Positions 57,801 to 64,000 of a DNA stretch of 64,000 nt are shown piece by piece (the first letter of the stretch is position 1; every line of letters begins with the position of its first letter). The notes beneath the pieces are model-generated. The model saw only the letters and a list, made by a program, of their open reading frames with translations, had not been told where the DNA came from and did not search any database. A program made the position numbers and the translations under genes. The DNA is from Buchananella felis. GTDB taxonomy: Bacteria > Actinomycetota > Actinomycetes > Actinomycetales > Actinomycetaceae. The DNA lies in NCBI RefSeq assembly GCF_041380015.1, contig NZ_CP159978.1; one strand, given 5' to 3'.

Positions 57801-59338
57801 CCTTGCCGGAGGGCAAGCTCTCTCGCCTGGCTGACCTGGCCGGCGCGCAGTTCTCCCTCCCCATGCCGTCGGACGGCGCAAACCTGGCCGCGAAGGATGG
57901 TTTCGTGGTCAAGGCCGACCCGGCTGTTACCAGCTACACCGCTAAGCTCACGCCGGTTGCAGAAGGCGCCACGATGGTGGCCACGGTCAACGGCAAAAAG
58001 GTAATGCCGGACGAAAGCGGCAGCTACACGGTGCAGGTGGGCCGAGGGATCAACGTCTTCGAGGTGTATGTGACCGCCCCGAACCAGTTGCAGCAGCGCA
58101 TCTACCGGTGGGTGGTGCTCTCAGATCAGGCCGCAGCTCCCGGGCCGATGCCTGACCCGACGCCGTCGGTGACGCCTGCTCCCTCGGTGACGCCGGATCC
58201 GACGTCGGCCCCCACGCCGCCCCCATCGACGGCGCCGAGTGTGACACCTAGCGTTTCGGTGACGCCCGCTCCGTCGGTGACGCCGGATCCGACGTCGGCC
58301 CCCACGCCGCCCCCATCGACGGCGCCGAGTGTGACACCTAGCGTTTCGGTGACGCCCGCTCCGTCGGTGACGCCGGTGCCGTCCGCGTCTGCCACGCCCG
58401 CCCCGACGGCGGCTCCGATTGCCGAGTTGCCTGGTGGAAAGGTGGCCCGGATCGCCGGTTCGGACCGGGTGTTGACGTCCGTGGAGGCAATGCGCCAGTC
58501 CACCGCCGTGACCAAGACGATGGTTTTGGTCGATGGGCGCAATTTCGCGGACGCGGTGGCGGCGGGTCCGCTGGCGGCCGCTCACGGCGCCGCCCTGGTG
58601 CTCACCACCGCCCCACAGTTGGAGCCAGCCATCGTTGAGGCTGCCCGGCAAAAGGGCGTGGAGACCGTCTTGATTGTGGGGGCGGAGAACTCCGTGCCCG
58701 CCAGCAAGGCGGCAGCGCTGACGGGTGCCGGGTTCACCGTGAAGCGAATTGCTGGCCAGTCACGCTACGAGACGGCCGTGCAGATAGCCGGTGAGGTGGC
58801 GCAAAAGAACGGCGCGCCGGCACGGATCTATGTGGCCAGCGGACTGCACTACGCGGACGCGCTAGCTGCGGGCGCGGTAGCAGGCCGCACGGGAGGCGTG
58901 GTGCTCCTCAGCGCCGGCAGCAGCCTGCCGGCCCAGGTCCGGGTCATGCTCAAGCGGGCGCCTGGGGTTGAGGTGGTGGCCGTGGGAGGCCAGGCCGAAG
59001 CCGCCCTGCGAACGGCCGGACTGGCCGCCCAGGGCAAGACCCGCACGGTGGTAGGCAAGGACCGCTACGAAACGGCTGCCATGCTGGCCCGCTCCTTCGT
59101 GGCTGACGCCAAGCTGGTGGTACTCGCCTCGGGAGAGAGCTTCCCGGACGCGCTCTCCGGTGCGGCCCTGGCCGCCAACCACGACGGGGTACTGCTGCTC
59201 ACGCGGGCCGGGGCGCTTCCACCGGCCACGGTGGCGGAGCTGGACGCGCGCAGCAACGTGAAGCAGCTGCGGGTCATGGGCGGCGCGAAGTCCGTCTCCC
59301 AGAAGGTCCTCGAGGCGGCCGCGCTCAGGTTGAACTAG
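54860..59338 (+). CDS. secreted GH110-like alpha-1,3-galactosidase with CWB2 cell-wall-binding repeats
   Basis: 1492 residues. A signal peptide (1-29, ending AHAAEPG) is followed by a right-handed beta-helix (~45-640) starting VDVTKFGADPTGTRDSQP, as in GH110 enzymes that remove terminal alpha-1,3-galactose (blood-group B and alpha-Gal type epitopes). The pair D386-D387 in AHDDPINVHG is probably catalytic. Then come a Big-like segment (~710-770), a DUF1349-like beta-sandwich (~775-965), a cadherin-like domain (~1010-1090), a Pro/Ser/Thr linker with a 30-residue unit repeated exactly, and three CWB2 repeats (~1195-1492; IAGSDRVLTS, IAGQSRYETA, VVGKDRYETA) that bind wall polymers. No sortase signal. 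Substrate assignment is by family resemblance. Confidence 0.85.
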   Translation: MTQRRAFFGVSACLAATALAMTGALTAHAAEPGAVTAPQTVSAAEPIAGTIVDVTKFGADPTGTRDSQPGVQAAIRHAKTLTGPVTIYFPKGTYDLYPDQAEVRELYPSNTVGERPQYKDKRIAILLENMQDVTVDGGGSLLRLHGQQTTFAALRSQRVTFKNFSTDHVAPRVLDLTFTGAGTLDDGRLTREVRIPEGYQYSISGRNLTIHSDNSPYTNRPYWSYDPLRLPSNPGNTSLNDMYEQLLDLDTGHAFRASWMLPVEPLFTGVQSIREKAPGLLEFTYRAGSAPGGVGRSFHVRTWWRDTPGAFVWESKDIKLEDLNVGHLHGFGILFQFNENVTVRNVDFRPPPQSYRTTVGFADLIQVSGDKGEVLIDNCRFGFAHDDPINVHGTYVQMKNRHSNRQATFRYMHHETAGFPQFYEGNEVALVDRNTMRDLLDSDGQPWRGRVVSVDGPTGVDSSHDLRTMKVTFDRDMPAGARVDAVVAENVTYNPKVTISNSHFESIPTRGILMTTRRPVLIENNVFDQMEMASIYVSGDANQWYESAMVSDFTIRGNTFLRPARDTYNNPAPVIFFEPTSGGQNPQLAAHSNVLIEDNTFLVNDRTILDAKSINGLTFRNNRVMRYEESSAPTLELASNRVGVGALTTARVAAPAGGVSRPAFVLRGSNNVVLEGNTYGEGIIRGVQLHHMTGANVDIRDEGVSVGGRNSTANQVFYFSSAPQIAAVNQQGQILGKQEGEAQIHAVVVTPFGQATTAPVKVTVGQTEPTYELIPFEVIRPNPAHARIEGKGLRLVPSGLGSLWLDDNRAGNIHLLPGKQLGVGESVVVKMTGRTQDWYEEAGLILYENDDNYVTIQRKHNNGSPSITVVTEQNGRAEEDSRKVTDPTQQELWLKLTRQEDGIQGAYSLDGVEFSNLGTPVVNSSVGASARIGLMASLRRNSAADNHPFVFTDLNVAGTPVELVREVGSGEPGAGFDVVPTLPEGKLSRLADLAGAQFSLPMPSDGANLAAKDGFVVKADPAVTSYTAKLTPVAEGATMVATVNGKKVMPDESGSYTVQVGRGINVFEVYVTAPNQLQQRIYRWVVLSDQAAAPGPMPDPTPSVTPAPSVTPDPTSAPTPPPSTAPSVTPSVSVTPAPSVTPDPTSAPTPPPSTAPSVTPSVSVTPAPSVTPVPSASATPAPTAAPIAELPGGKVARIAGSDRVLTSVEAMRQSTAVTKTMVLVDGRNFADAVAAGPLAAAHGAALVLTTAPQLEPAIVEAARQKGVETVLIVGAENSVPASKAAALTGAGFTVKRIAGQSRYETAVQIAGEVAQKNGAPARIYVASGLHYADALAAGAVAGRTGGVVLLSAGSSLPAQVRVMLKRAPGVEVVAVGGQAEAALRTAGLAAQGKTRTVVGKDRYETAAMLARSFVADAKLVVLASGESFPDALSGAALAANHDGVLLLTRAGALPPATVAELDARSNVKQLRVMGGAKSVSQKVLEAAALRLN
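58184..58363 (+). repeat. 90-bp tandem repeat in the GH110 linker
   Basis: Two nearly identical adjacent 90-base units plus partial copies, encoding a 30-residue unit that includes SVTPDPTSAPTPPP. In frame, so copy-number change would lengthen or shorten the linker without a frameshift. Confidence 0.9.
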
Positions 59339-59355
59339 CGTCCACGGCAGCCTGA

Positions 59356-59394
59356 CGGGTGGGGGCCTGCGGCGACGCCGCAGGCCCCCACCCG
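59356..59394 (+). terminator. terminator after the GH110 gene
   Basis: Perfect 18-bp stem (59356-59373 with 59377-59394), starting CGGGTGGGGGCCTGCGGC, with a GAC loop; no T run. Confidence 0.85.
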
Positions 59395-59601
59395 CATCCA
59401 TGGCCAGCCCGCTAGGTCCGGTTCGGTGCGAACCCGGCCCGAACCTAGGGCGGTGCCCACTGGCGCGGGCCGGGTAGAGCGTCGTCCAACCGGCTTGGCG
59501 AAGGCGGCGGCGTGGCGGAGGCGGCGGTGTGGCGGAGGCGCGGCGTGCTGCGGTGAGGCGGTCTGGCTGACGCCGGCAGGGCGCACGCGTAGGCTGAAAG
59601 G

Positions 59602-61182
59602 ATGAACGCGATCGTGGACGTCCTGCTCATGTCTCCGCTCCTGACCATCTTCCTGGTGGTGGCGCTCGGTTCCCTGGTGGGCTCAATCCCGCTGGGGCCG
59701 CTGCGTTTGGGCGCTGCCGGCGCGCTCTTTGTGGGCATCGCCATCGGGGCGCTAGACCCGCGCCTGGGTGAGGGACTCAAGCTGGTGCAAGGAATCGGCC
59801 TGGCCCTGTTTGTCTACACGGTGGGACTGACCGCCGGCACTACGTTCTTCCGGGAAATCAAGCGCTACCTGAACTTCATGGCCATCACCGTGGTGGGCCT
59901 AGTGGGCGTGGCCGGCCTGATCTACCTGGTGGGACCATACTTTGGGCTCTCGCGCGAGATGACGCTGGGAACCTTTGCCGGTCTGCTCACCTCCACCCCG
60001 GCGCTGTCCGCCGCCACCACCGCCACCGGAGGCAACGAGCCGGCGGTCGGTTACGCACTGGCCTACCCGATCGGCGTGGTGGTCTCCTTGCTGTTCGTTT
60101 CCTTCACCCTGGCCCGCAAGTGGCCCGGCCCCCGCGACACCCCCTCCTTGGCCGGCTCCGGCCTGTTCGCCACGTCGGTGGCAATCGCTGGGAACTTCAC
60201 GCCGGCCGACGTGCCGGCCCTGGCGCGCGGCGACGTGCGCATCTCTTACCTCTCGCGCGGTGGTAAGACCCGCGTCTACCGCCAGGGCGAGAACCTGGAG
60301 GACGGCGACTGGGCAGTGATCGTGGGCGCCGAGCCCAGGGTGCGGGAGGCGATCGCGGTGCTGGGAGAGGAGACCGAGGAGCACCTAGCGGACAAGCGCC
60401 ACGAGGTAGATCACCTGCGTTTCGTGGTCTCCTCCAAGGCCGTGATCGGCCGCTCGATCGGGCAGCTGGACATCCCGGGCCGCTTCGACGGCGCGATCAT
60501 GCGGGTGCGGCGCGGCGACCTGGACCTACTGGCCCGCGAAGACCTGGTGCTAGAGCCCGGCGACCGGGTACTGGCCGTAGTGCCTGCCGGCAAGCTGCAG
60601 GAGGTGCGTGCCTTCCTGGGCGACTCCGAAAAGGGCGTGGGAGAGATCGACCCGGTCTCCGCCGGTCTCGGTTTGGGGCTAGGCCTGGGCCTGGGCCTCA
60701 TCACGATCCCGCTGGGCGGCGGGGCCACCCTGGCGTTGGGCGCCGCGGCCGGCCCGCTGCTGGTGGGCATGATCCTGGGGCACTTCGAGCGCACCGGTCC
60801 GATGATCTGGCAGCTGCCCTACGCCGCCAACCTGACCATCCGCCAGCTGGGCCTGCTGCTCTTCCTGGCCTGCGTGGGGCTGGCCTCCGGCCCGGCCTTT
60901 GCGGCCCAGGCCTTCTCTCCGCTGGGCCTGAAGGTGATCGCCATTGGCGCGGTGCTGTGCGCGGTGGGCTGCCTACTGTTCGTCTTCGCCAGCAAGCTGC
61001 TGGGCCTGTCCTCCCCGCGCATGGCCGGTGGCCTGGCCGGCTTCATCGGGCAGCCGGCCCTGGTGGCGGCGGCCAACTTGCAGTGCTCCGACGAGCGCAT
61101 CGATGCCGGTTACGCCACGCACTACGCTCTTTCCATCATCACCAAGATCCTGCTGGTCTACGGGCTGGCTGCGGTCCTCTAG
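59602..61182 (+). CDS. AspT/YidE/YbjL-family transporter with RCK-C domain
   Basis: 526 residues. Two hydrophobic halves of about five helices each flank a ~160-residue soluble region (~195-355) that resembles RCK_C/TrkA-C domains (VISYLSRGGKTRVYRQGENL-type and LVLEPGDRVLAVVPAGKL). This is the layout of the aspartate:alanine exchanger family. The repeated segments LLTSTPALSAATTATGGNEPA and FIGQPALVAAANLQCSDE are the internal duplication motifs. The exchanged substrate is unknown. Start ATG 59602 has a GAAAGG site. The last ~100 bases of this gene recur at 62715 as part of a duplication. Confidence 0.85.
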   Translation: MNAIVDVLLMSPLLTIFLVVALGSLVGSIPLGPLRLGAAGALFVGIAIGALDPRLGEGLKLVQGIGLALFVYTVGLTAGTTFFREIKRYLNFMAITVVGLVGVAGLIYLVGPYFGLSREMTLGTFAGLLTSTPALSAATTATGGNEPAVGYALAYPIGVVVSLLFVSFTLARKWPGPRDTPSLAGSGLFATSVAIAGNFTPADVPALARGDVRISYLSRGGKTRVYRQGENLEDGDWAVIVGAEPRVREAIAVLGEETEEHLADKRHEVDHLRFVVSSKAVIGRSIGQLDIPGRFDGAIMRVRRGDLDLLAREDLVLEPGDRVLAVVPAGKLQEVRAFLGDSEKGVGEIDPVSAGLGLGLGLGLGLITIPLGGGATLALGAAAGPLLVGMILGHFERTGPMIWQLPYAANLTIRQLGLLLFLACVGLASGPAFAAQAFSPLGLKVIAIGAVLCAVGCLLFVFASKLLGLSSPRMAGGLAGFIGQPALVAAANLQCSDERIDAGYATHYALSIITKILLVYGLAAVL

Positions 61183-61222
61183 CCCTTTAGGAGTGCAATG
61201 CTGCTCGCCTTCTCCGTCGCCC
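61081..61222 (+). repeat. 142-bp duplication, left copy
   Basis: Covers the end of the transporter gene and the first codons of the thiamine-binding gene. Matches 62715-62856 with three mismatches. Confidence 0.95.
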
Positions 61223-61295
61223 GGCTTCGTCGGCGAGCTGTAGGGAAAGCTGGACCGTCTGGAGCCCGCAATCAAACAGGCGGCAATGGGTATTT
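61199..61295 (+). pseudogene. remnant of a thiamine-binding (MTH1187/DUF77) gene
   Basis: Begins with the same ribosome-binding site and first eight codons (MLLAFSVA) as the intact gene at 62832. It then jumps to a diverged fragment equivalent to GFTGELQGKLDRLEAAL, read here as GFVGEL-stop-GKLDRLEPAI. About 220 bases of the middle are deleted and an in-frame TAG is present, so it cannot make the protein. The remnant marks the original downstream neighbour of the transporter gene before or during the insertion event. Confidence 0.8.
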
Positions 61296-61340
61296 GGCGG
61301 GTGGAACATCGGTCAATTAGGGCCAGCATTCCACCCGCCA
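61295..61340. terminator. 12-bp hairpin between the pseudogene and the insertion genes
   Basis: Inverted repeat TGGCGGGTGGAA / TTCCACCCGCCA (61295-61306 with 61329-61340), 22-base loop. It may end transcription of the leftward gene pair or mark a boundary of the inserted segment. Confidence 0.5.
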
Positions 61341-61354
61341 GAAGCGGGCCTAAT

Positions 61355-62107
61355 CTAAATCTGTCTGGCAAACAAGCTCACTGCGGCAGGCAATTCGTCT
61401 ACCCGAAGGGGTGCATCCAAACCCGGGTGGCTGCCCTTAGGCCAATAGAGCATGCCAGTTGATTCTGACCAGATTACCTGTCCAGAGGCAGCAAACCTCA
61501 AGTCAGTGATGCCAGTTGCCTGTATCGACTTGGACTCAACCACTATGCCAACAAAGCCCCGCACCTGGGCTTGAGGGTCATCGCCATCGAGCAATTTGCC
61601 TGTTTCAAACAAGAACCAGTCGTTGCCCTGCACCGAGACCTGCCAGAAACCAGAAGGAGCATAATCTGGGACTGCATCAATCTTGCCACCATTAACGCCG
61701 TCCTCGTCCAGCCCATCCTCGTCGGGCGGCTCAACAGAGGCGTCGGCAAAGCCGCGCACCTGCGCAACTCCCAACACCAGCTGTCTAGCGATATGGCCCG
61801 CAAAACCCTCTTCGCTGGCTACCCAGTCGATCTGGTCAGTGGTCCGGCCAGGCTGGAACTGGGCACTAGCCAAAATCTGATCCGCCGAAATTCGCTCAGA
61901 AAGGCAAGAAAGGGTCACGGTATCTTCGTGGGAGGAAATCACCACGTAGAGGTGTTCTTCTCCTGCATAGGTTGGCCAGCGCAGTGTCTCGCTTTCGCCG
62001 GGCAACAAGATGCAGGCGTATTCACTTAGTGGAAACCCCTCCCCGGTCGGAGTGATGATGGCGCCAGCTTCTGCGCCGACAGTCCCTGCAAAGAACTTGA
62101 CGATCAT
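61355..62107 (-). CDS. cytoplasmic protein of unknown function; possible immunity protein
   Basis: 250 residues, no signal peptide or membrane segment, acidic (for example PPDEDGLDEDG near 128). I recognise no family. The start codon overlaps the stop of the upstream secreted-protein gene (ATGA), so the two are made together. Pairing of a small secreted protein carrying a toxin-like domain with a tightly coupled acidic cytoplasmic protein is the usual toxin-immunity arrangement; the immunity role is an inference from this. Base composition is clearly less GC-rich than neighbouring genes, and the pair lies between copies of a 142-bp duplication, which suggests acquisition by transfer. Confidence 0.6.
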   Translation of the reverse strand: MIVKFFAGTVGAEAGAIITPTGEGFPLSEYACILLPGESETLRWPTYAGEEHLYVVISSHEDTVTLSCLSERISADQILASAQFQPGRTTDQIDWVASEEGFAGHIARQLVLGVAQVRGFADASVEPPDEDGLDEDGVNGGKIDAVPDYAPSGFWQVSVQGNDWFLFETGKLLDGDDPQAQVRGFVGIVVESKSIQATGITDLRFAASGQVIWSESTGMLYWPKGSHPGLDAPLRVDELPAAVSLFARQI

Positions 62108-62562
62108 GGCTGCGCGTTCCGTGGCCAGCCATCCTTTTTGTAGGTGCCGATTCTGGTCTTACCATCAAAGAGTTTCCAATACCCCCCACCGTGTCCAGCG
62201 TGGTCGCGTTCGATGCTATAGCGCATACCGGGTGCATATTTTTTGGGGTCTTTGGGAATGGAGAAAGCGGAGATGCGAAGTCGGTTACCGGCCATGAAGA
62301 TACCGCCACCTGTGCAGAGAGGCTTGTATTCGGGCGGCGAAACCATGGTGCTAACACCAGTCGGGTGCGGTGAGGATAGCGGTTCGGAAACACCTCCTTG
62401 GGGCCTGCAGGGCATTGCGCTGGATGTGCCGACATAAGCGCTCTGTTGCGAATTTGTGGTGCTCGCATCTGCGCCATCAATTTGGGCACTTGCTGGAGCC
62501 GTTGTTAAGAATGCTGCGGCGAGCCCAAATGACATGGCGGCAATAAAGCGACGAGTGTTCAT
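62104..62562 (-). CDS. small secreted protein with toxin-like C-terminal domain
   Basis: 152 residues. A clear Sec signal peptide (MNTRRFIAAMSFGLAAAF, cleavage after ASA at about 26) leads to a Ser/Pro-rich stretch with two cysteines (about 52 and 83). A compact C-terminal ~60 residues follow, with RYSIERDHAGHGGGYWKLFD and RIGTYKKDGW. That histidine/glycine/tryptophan-lysine pattern resembles C-terminal domains of polymorphic bacterial toxins; this is recalled by pattern, not by a search. ATG 62562 has a GAAGGAA site. The gene is less GC-rich than its surroundings and overlaps its downstream partner by four bases. Confidence 0.65.
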   Translation of the reverse strand: MNTRRFIAAMSFGLAAAFLTTAPASAQIDGADASTTNSQQSAYVGTSSAMPCRPQGGVSEPLSSPHPTGVSTMVSPPEYKPLCTGGGIFMAGNRLRISAFSIPKDPKKYAPGMRYSIERDHAGHGGGYWKLFDGKTRIGTYKKDGWPRNAQP

Positions 62563-62617
62563 AGTAGTTCCTTCAGTAATGGCTACCGGCTAGGACGTTG
62601 GTCCTACGAAGGGTGTC

Positions 62618-62649
62618 GACAAGGGGGGGGTGAGGCGTCAACCCTTGTC
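62618..62649. promoter_or_regulatory. inverted repeat upstream of the secreted-protein gene
   Basis: GACAAGGG (62618-62625) and CCCTTGTC (62642-62649) with a 16-base gap, plus AGGACGTTGGTCCT at 62592-62605. Could be an operator for the leftward pair or a remnant structure. Confidence 0.35.
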
Positions 62650-62714
62650 CGCAATGTGAGACGCGCCATATTTTTGGAGTTGGTCTTGTTTCAGCGGCAG
62701 GGCCGCAGAATCTC

Positions 62715-62856
62715 CAGTGCTCCGACGAGCGCATCGATGCCGGCTACGCCACGCACTACGCTCTTTCCATCATCACCAAGATCCTGCTGGTCTACGGGCT
62801 GGCTGCGGTCCTTTAGTCCTTTAGGAGTGCAATGCTGCTCGCCTTCTCCGTCGCCC
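62715..62856 (+). repeat. 142-bp duplication, right copy
   Basis: Repeats the end of the transporter gene and the beginning of the thiamine-binding gene seen at 61081-61222, with three mismatches. It supplies the ribosome-binding site and start of the intact downstream gene. Confidence 0.95.
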
Positions 62857-63206
62857 CGCTGGCAGGGGTGGATGACACCGGTTCCGTCAGTGCCGCCGTG
62901 GCGCGCGCCGTGGCGGTGGTGCGCGCCTCCGGGTTGCCGCATGAGACCACCGCGATGTTCACCACCCTGGAGGGGGAGTGGGATGAGGTGATGGCCGTGG
63001 TCAAGCAGGCCACCGACGCCGTCCTGGAGGTGGCCCCGCGCGCCTCGCTGGTCATCAAGGCCGACGTCCGCCCCGGTTTCACCGGCGAGCTGCAGGGCAA
63101 GCTGGACCGCCTGGAGGCCGCGCTGGCCGACGCTCCGGGCGGTGAGCGCGAGGGGGCGGCCGGCGGGAACGTCGGCCACCTGGACGCTGCGGAGGGGCGC
63201 CGTTGA
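62832..63206 (+). CDS. thiamine-binding (MTH1187/YkoF, DUF77) family protein
   Basis: 124 residues, ATG with TTTAGGAG upstream. The ~95-residue core follows the MTH1187 family: a first strand LLAFSVAPLAG, then SAAVARAVAVVRASGLPHE, TTLEGEWDEVMAVVKQA and RASLVIKADVRPG. These ferredoxin-like proteins bind thiamine or related ligands; precise role unknown. A ~30-residue Gly/Glu tail is extra. The stop overlaps the start of the following small membrane protein gene (TTGA). The first eight codons lie inside the 142-bp duplication. Confidence 0.85.
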   Translation: MLLAFSVAPLAGVDDTGSVSAAVARAVAVVRASGLPHETTAMFTTLEGEWDEVMAVVKQATDAVLEVAPRASLVIKADVRPGFTGELQGKLDRLEAALADAPGGEREGAAGGNVGHLDAAEGRR

Positions 63207-63571
63207 ACTGGGCCCGCCCGCTGCTGGGGGCCGCGCTGGCCGCGTTCGCCGTGCTGGTGGCGCGCGGCTGGTGGGTGTTGGCCGCGTCGGGCGGCGGGGA
63301 AGCGCGCTGGATGCTGGCCGCGATGGCCGTGCTGGGCACGCTCGCCTGCGCCGGGGGAGTGCTGGCGTGGTGGAGGGGCCGCTACTCCCTGGCCGCCTCC
63401 GCCCTCCTGCTGGCCCCGCTCACCCCGGTGGGCGGCTGGCTCGCGGCCGCGCTCGCGGTGGCGCTGGTCGGCCTGGTGGTGATCGCCTTCAAGCCGGTCA
63501 GGCGCCCTGCCCCCACGCTGGCGGAACTGGAGGGCGAGGCCGGCCTGGGAGTGGACGACGCTGCCCGCTAG
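63203..63571 (+). CDS. small membrane protein of unknown function
   Basis: 122 residues, TTG start overlapping the previous stop, with GGAGGGG five bases upstream. Four hydrophobic segments are visible, starting LLGAALAAFAVLVARGWWVLA, and a short acidic C-terminal tail. I recognise no family. Overlap with the thiamine-binding gene suggests co-translation. Confidence 0.6.
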   Translation: MNWARPLLGAALAAFAVLVARGWWVLAASGGGEARWMLAAMAVLGTLACAGGVLAWWRGRYSLAASALLLAPLTPVGGWLAAALAVALVGLVVIAFKPVRRPAPTLAELEGEAGLGVDDAAR

Positions 63572-63639
63572 GCCTTCCCGCTCGTCGCGGCCGCAGCGCT
63601 GCGAGGGCGGTGGTGGAGCCGGAGTGCCCCGGACGCGAG

Positions 63640-63724
63640 CCTTGTCAAAAGCCGCCGAGACTTGCCCTTAGCGGGGTGGCTATTGACAAGTCGCGCCGAC
63701 TTTGGACAAGTTTCGGCGCGGCGG
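63640..63724. repeat. CTTGTC-rich element, copy 2
   Basis: Relative of 32199-32270, with CTTGTCAAAAGCCGCCGAG, TTAGCGGGGTGGCTA, TTGACAAGTCGCGCCGA and GGACAAGTTTCGGCGCG. It lies directly before the mogA/moaB-like gene. Confidence 0.6.
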
Positions 63725-63804
63725 GGCTAGTGTCTGGAAGTGAGCAGATCGACCAAGCCAGCGGGCAGGGAAGCTCGTTCGCGTGCCAAAACAGGGGGAT
63801 AGCC

Positions 63805-64000
63805 ATGCCAGCCAGTACCGAATACGACCTCGGCTCGATCGCGGCCGCCGTCATCACGTGCTCCGACCGCGTCATAGCGGGGGTGAAGGAGAACAAGGCG
63901 GGGCTGCGCTGCGCCCAGCTGCTGCAGGAGGCGGGGCTGGGGCAGGTGGCGACCTCCGTGGTGGCGGAGGACCGCAGCCAGTTGGAGGCGGCGGTGCGCC
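63805..64000 (+). CDS. MogA/MoaB-type molybdenum cofactor protein, 3' end outside window
   Basis: 65 residues are visible before the right edge cuts the gene. Start ATG 63805 with GGGGGAT upstream. The opening SIAAAVITCSDRVIAGVKEN, followed by AGLRCAQLLQEAGL and SVVAEDRSQLEAAV, matches the start of MogA/MoaB molybdopterin adenylyltransferases (V-x-T-x-S-D pattern, then L-L-x-x-G). The active-site glycine motif TGGTG would lie beyond the window. No other molybdenum gene is in view. Confidence 0.8.
   Translation, partial: MPASTEYDLGSIAAAVITCSDRVIAGVKENKAGLRCAQLLQEAGLGQVATSVVAEDRSQLEAAVR

Noticed and set aside
59470..59580. GGCGGAGGCGGCG-type repeats before the AspT-like gene
   Set aside because: Simple low-complexity GC-rich spacer without regular unit or pairing.

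Overview
The window is very GC-rich, densely coded DNA from an actinobacterium. The gene order resembles the chromosomal origin region of Actinomycetaceae and their relatives (inference from gene order and protein style; species not determined). It runs murJ-trxB-trxA ... parB-parA-rsmG-jag-yidC-yidD-rnpA-rpmH / dnaA-dnaN-recF-DUF721-gyrB-gyrA-DUF3566-tRNA-Ile-tRNA-Ala ... ppiA-rhomboid-crgA-DUF881-sortase-glutamine amidotransferase / pknB-pknA-pbpA-rodA-pstP-fhaB-fhaA-tRNA-Leu. The origin is most likely between dnaA and dnaN (about 22.4-23.0 kb). Leftward genes lie to its left and the replication genes read rightward.

Left arm (0-16 kb): the end of a DUF6049 membrane protein, a MurJ lipid II flippase fused to a pseudokinase, and thioredoxin reductase with thioredoxin. 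An accessory block follows: a secreted lipoprotein with FG-GAP-like repeats and a glucuronyl C5-epimerase-like domain, a PLP aminotransferase, a D-Ala-D-Ala ligase family protein, a CYTH protein and a CPA1 antiporter. The parB gene has an unusually long N-terminal insert. Three consensus parS sites and one decayed site lie inside its coding sequence, and a fourth consensus site lies just after it.

Centre (16-31.7 kb): chromosome segregation, RNA processing, membrane insertion, replication initiation and gyrase genes, then two tRNA genes. Right arm (32-54 kb): a TM2 protein, an EamA exporter, a 6-phospho-beta-glucosidase, a drug-type MFS transporter, cyclophilin, rhomboid protease, the CrgA/DUF881/sortase cluster, and the Ser/Thr kinase-PBP-RodA-phosphatase-FHA operon that controls peptidoglycan synthesis. 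MurJ's pseudokinase at the far left and FhaA at the far right are known interaction partners in mycobacteria.

Far right (54-64 kb): a 1492-residue secreted GH110-like alpha-galactosidase with three CWB2 wall-anchoring repeats, an AspT/YidE-type transporter, a lower-GC two-gene insertion resembling a secreted toxin with a cytoplasmic partner, a thiamine-binding family protein and a truncated mogA/moaB. The insertion is bracketed by a 142-bp duplication, and a decayed copy of the thiamine-binding gene is left at its far side.

Intergenic space holds several repeat families. One is a set of 163-192 bp modular palindromes with GCGCAA ends (three copies). Another is a REP-like hairpin with compensating stem changes (four copies). 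There is also a CTTGTC-rich element (two copies) and a 71-bp direct repeat. A second cluster of DnaA-box-like sites lies at 41.08-41.38 kb, 18 kb from dnaN.
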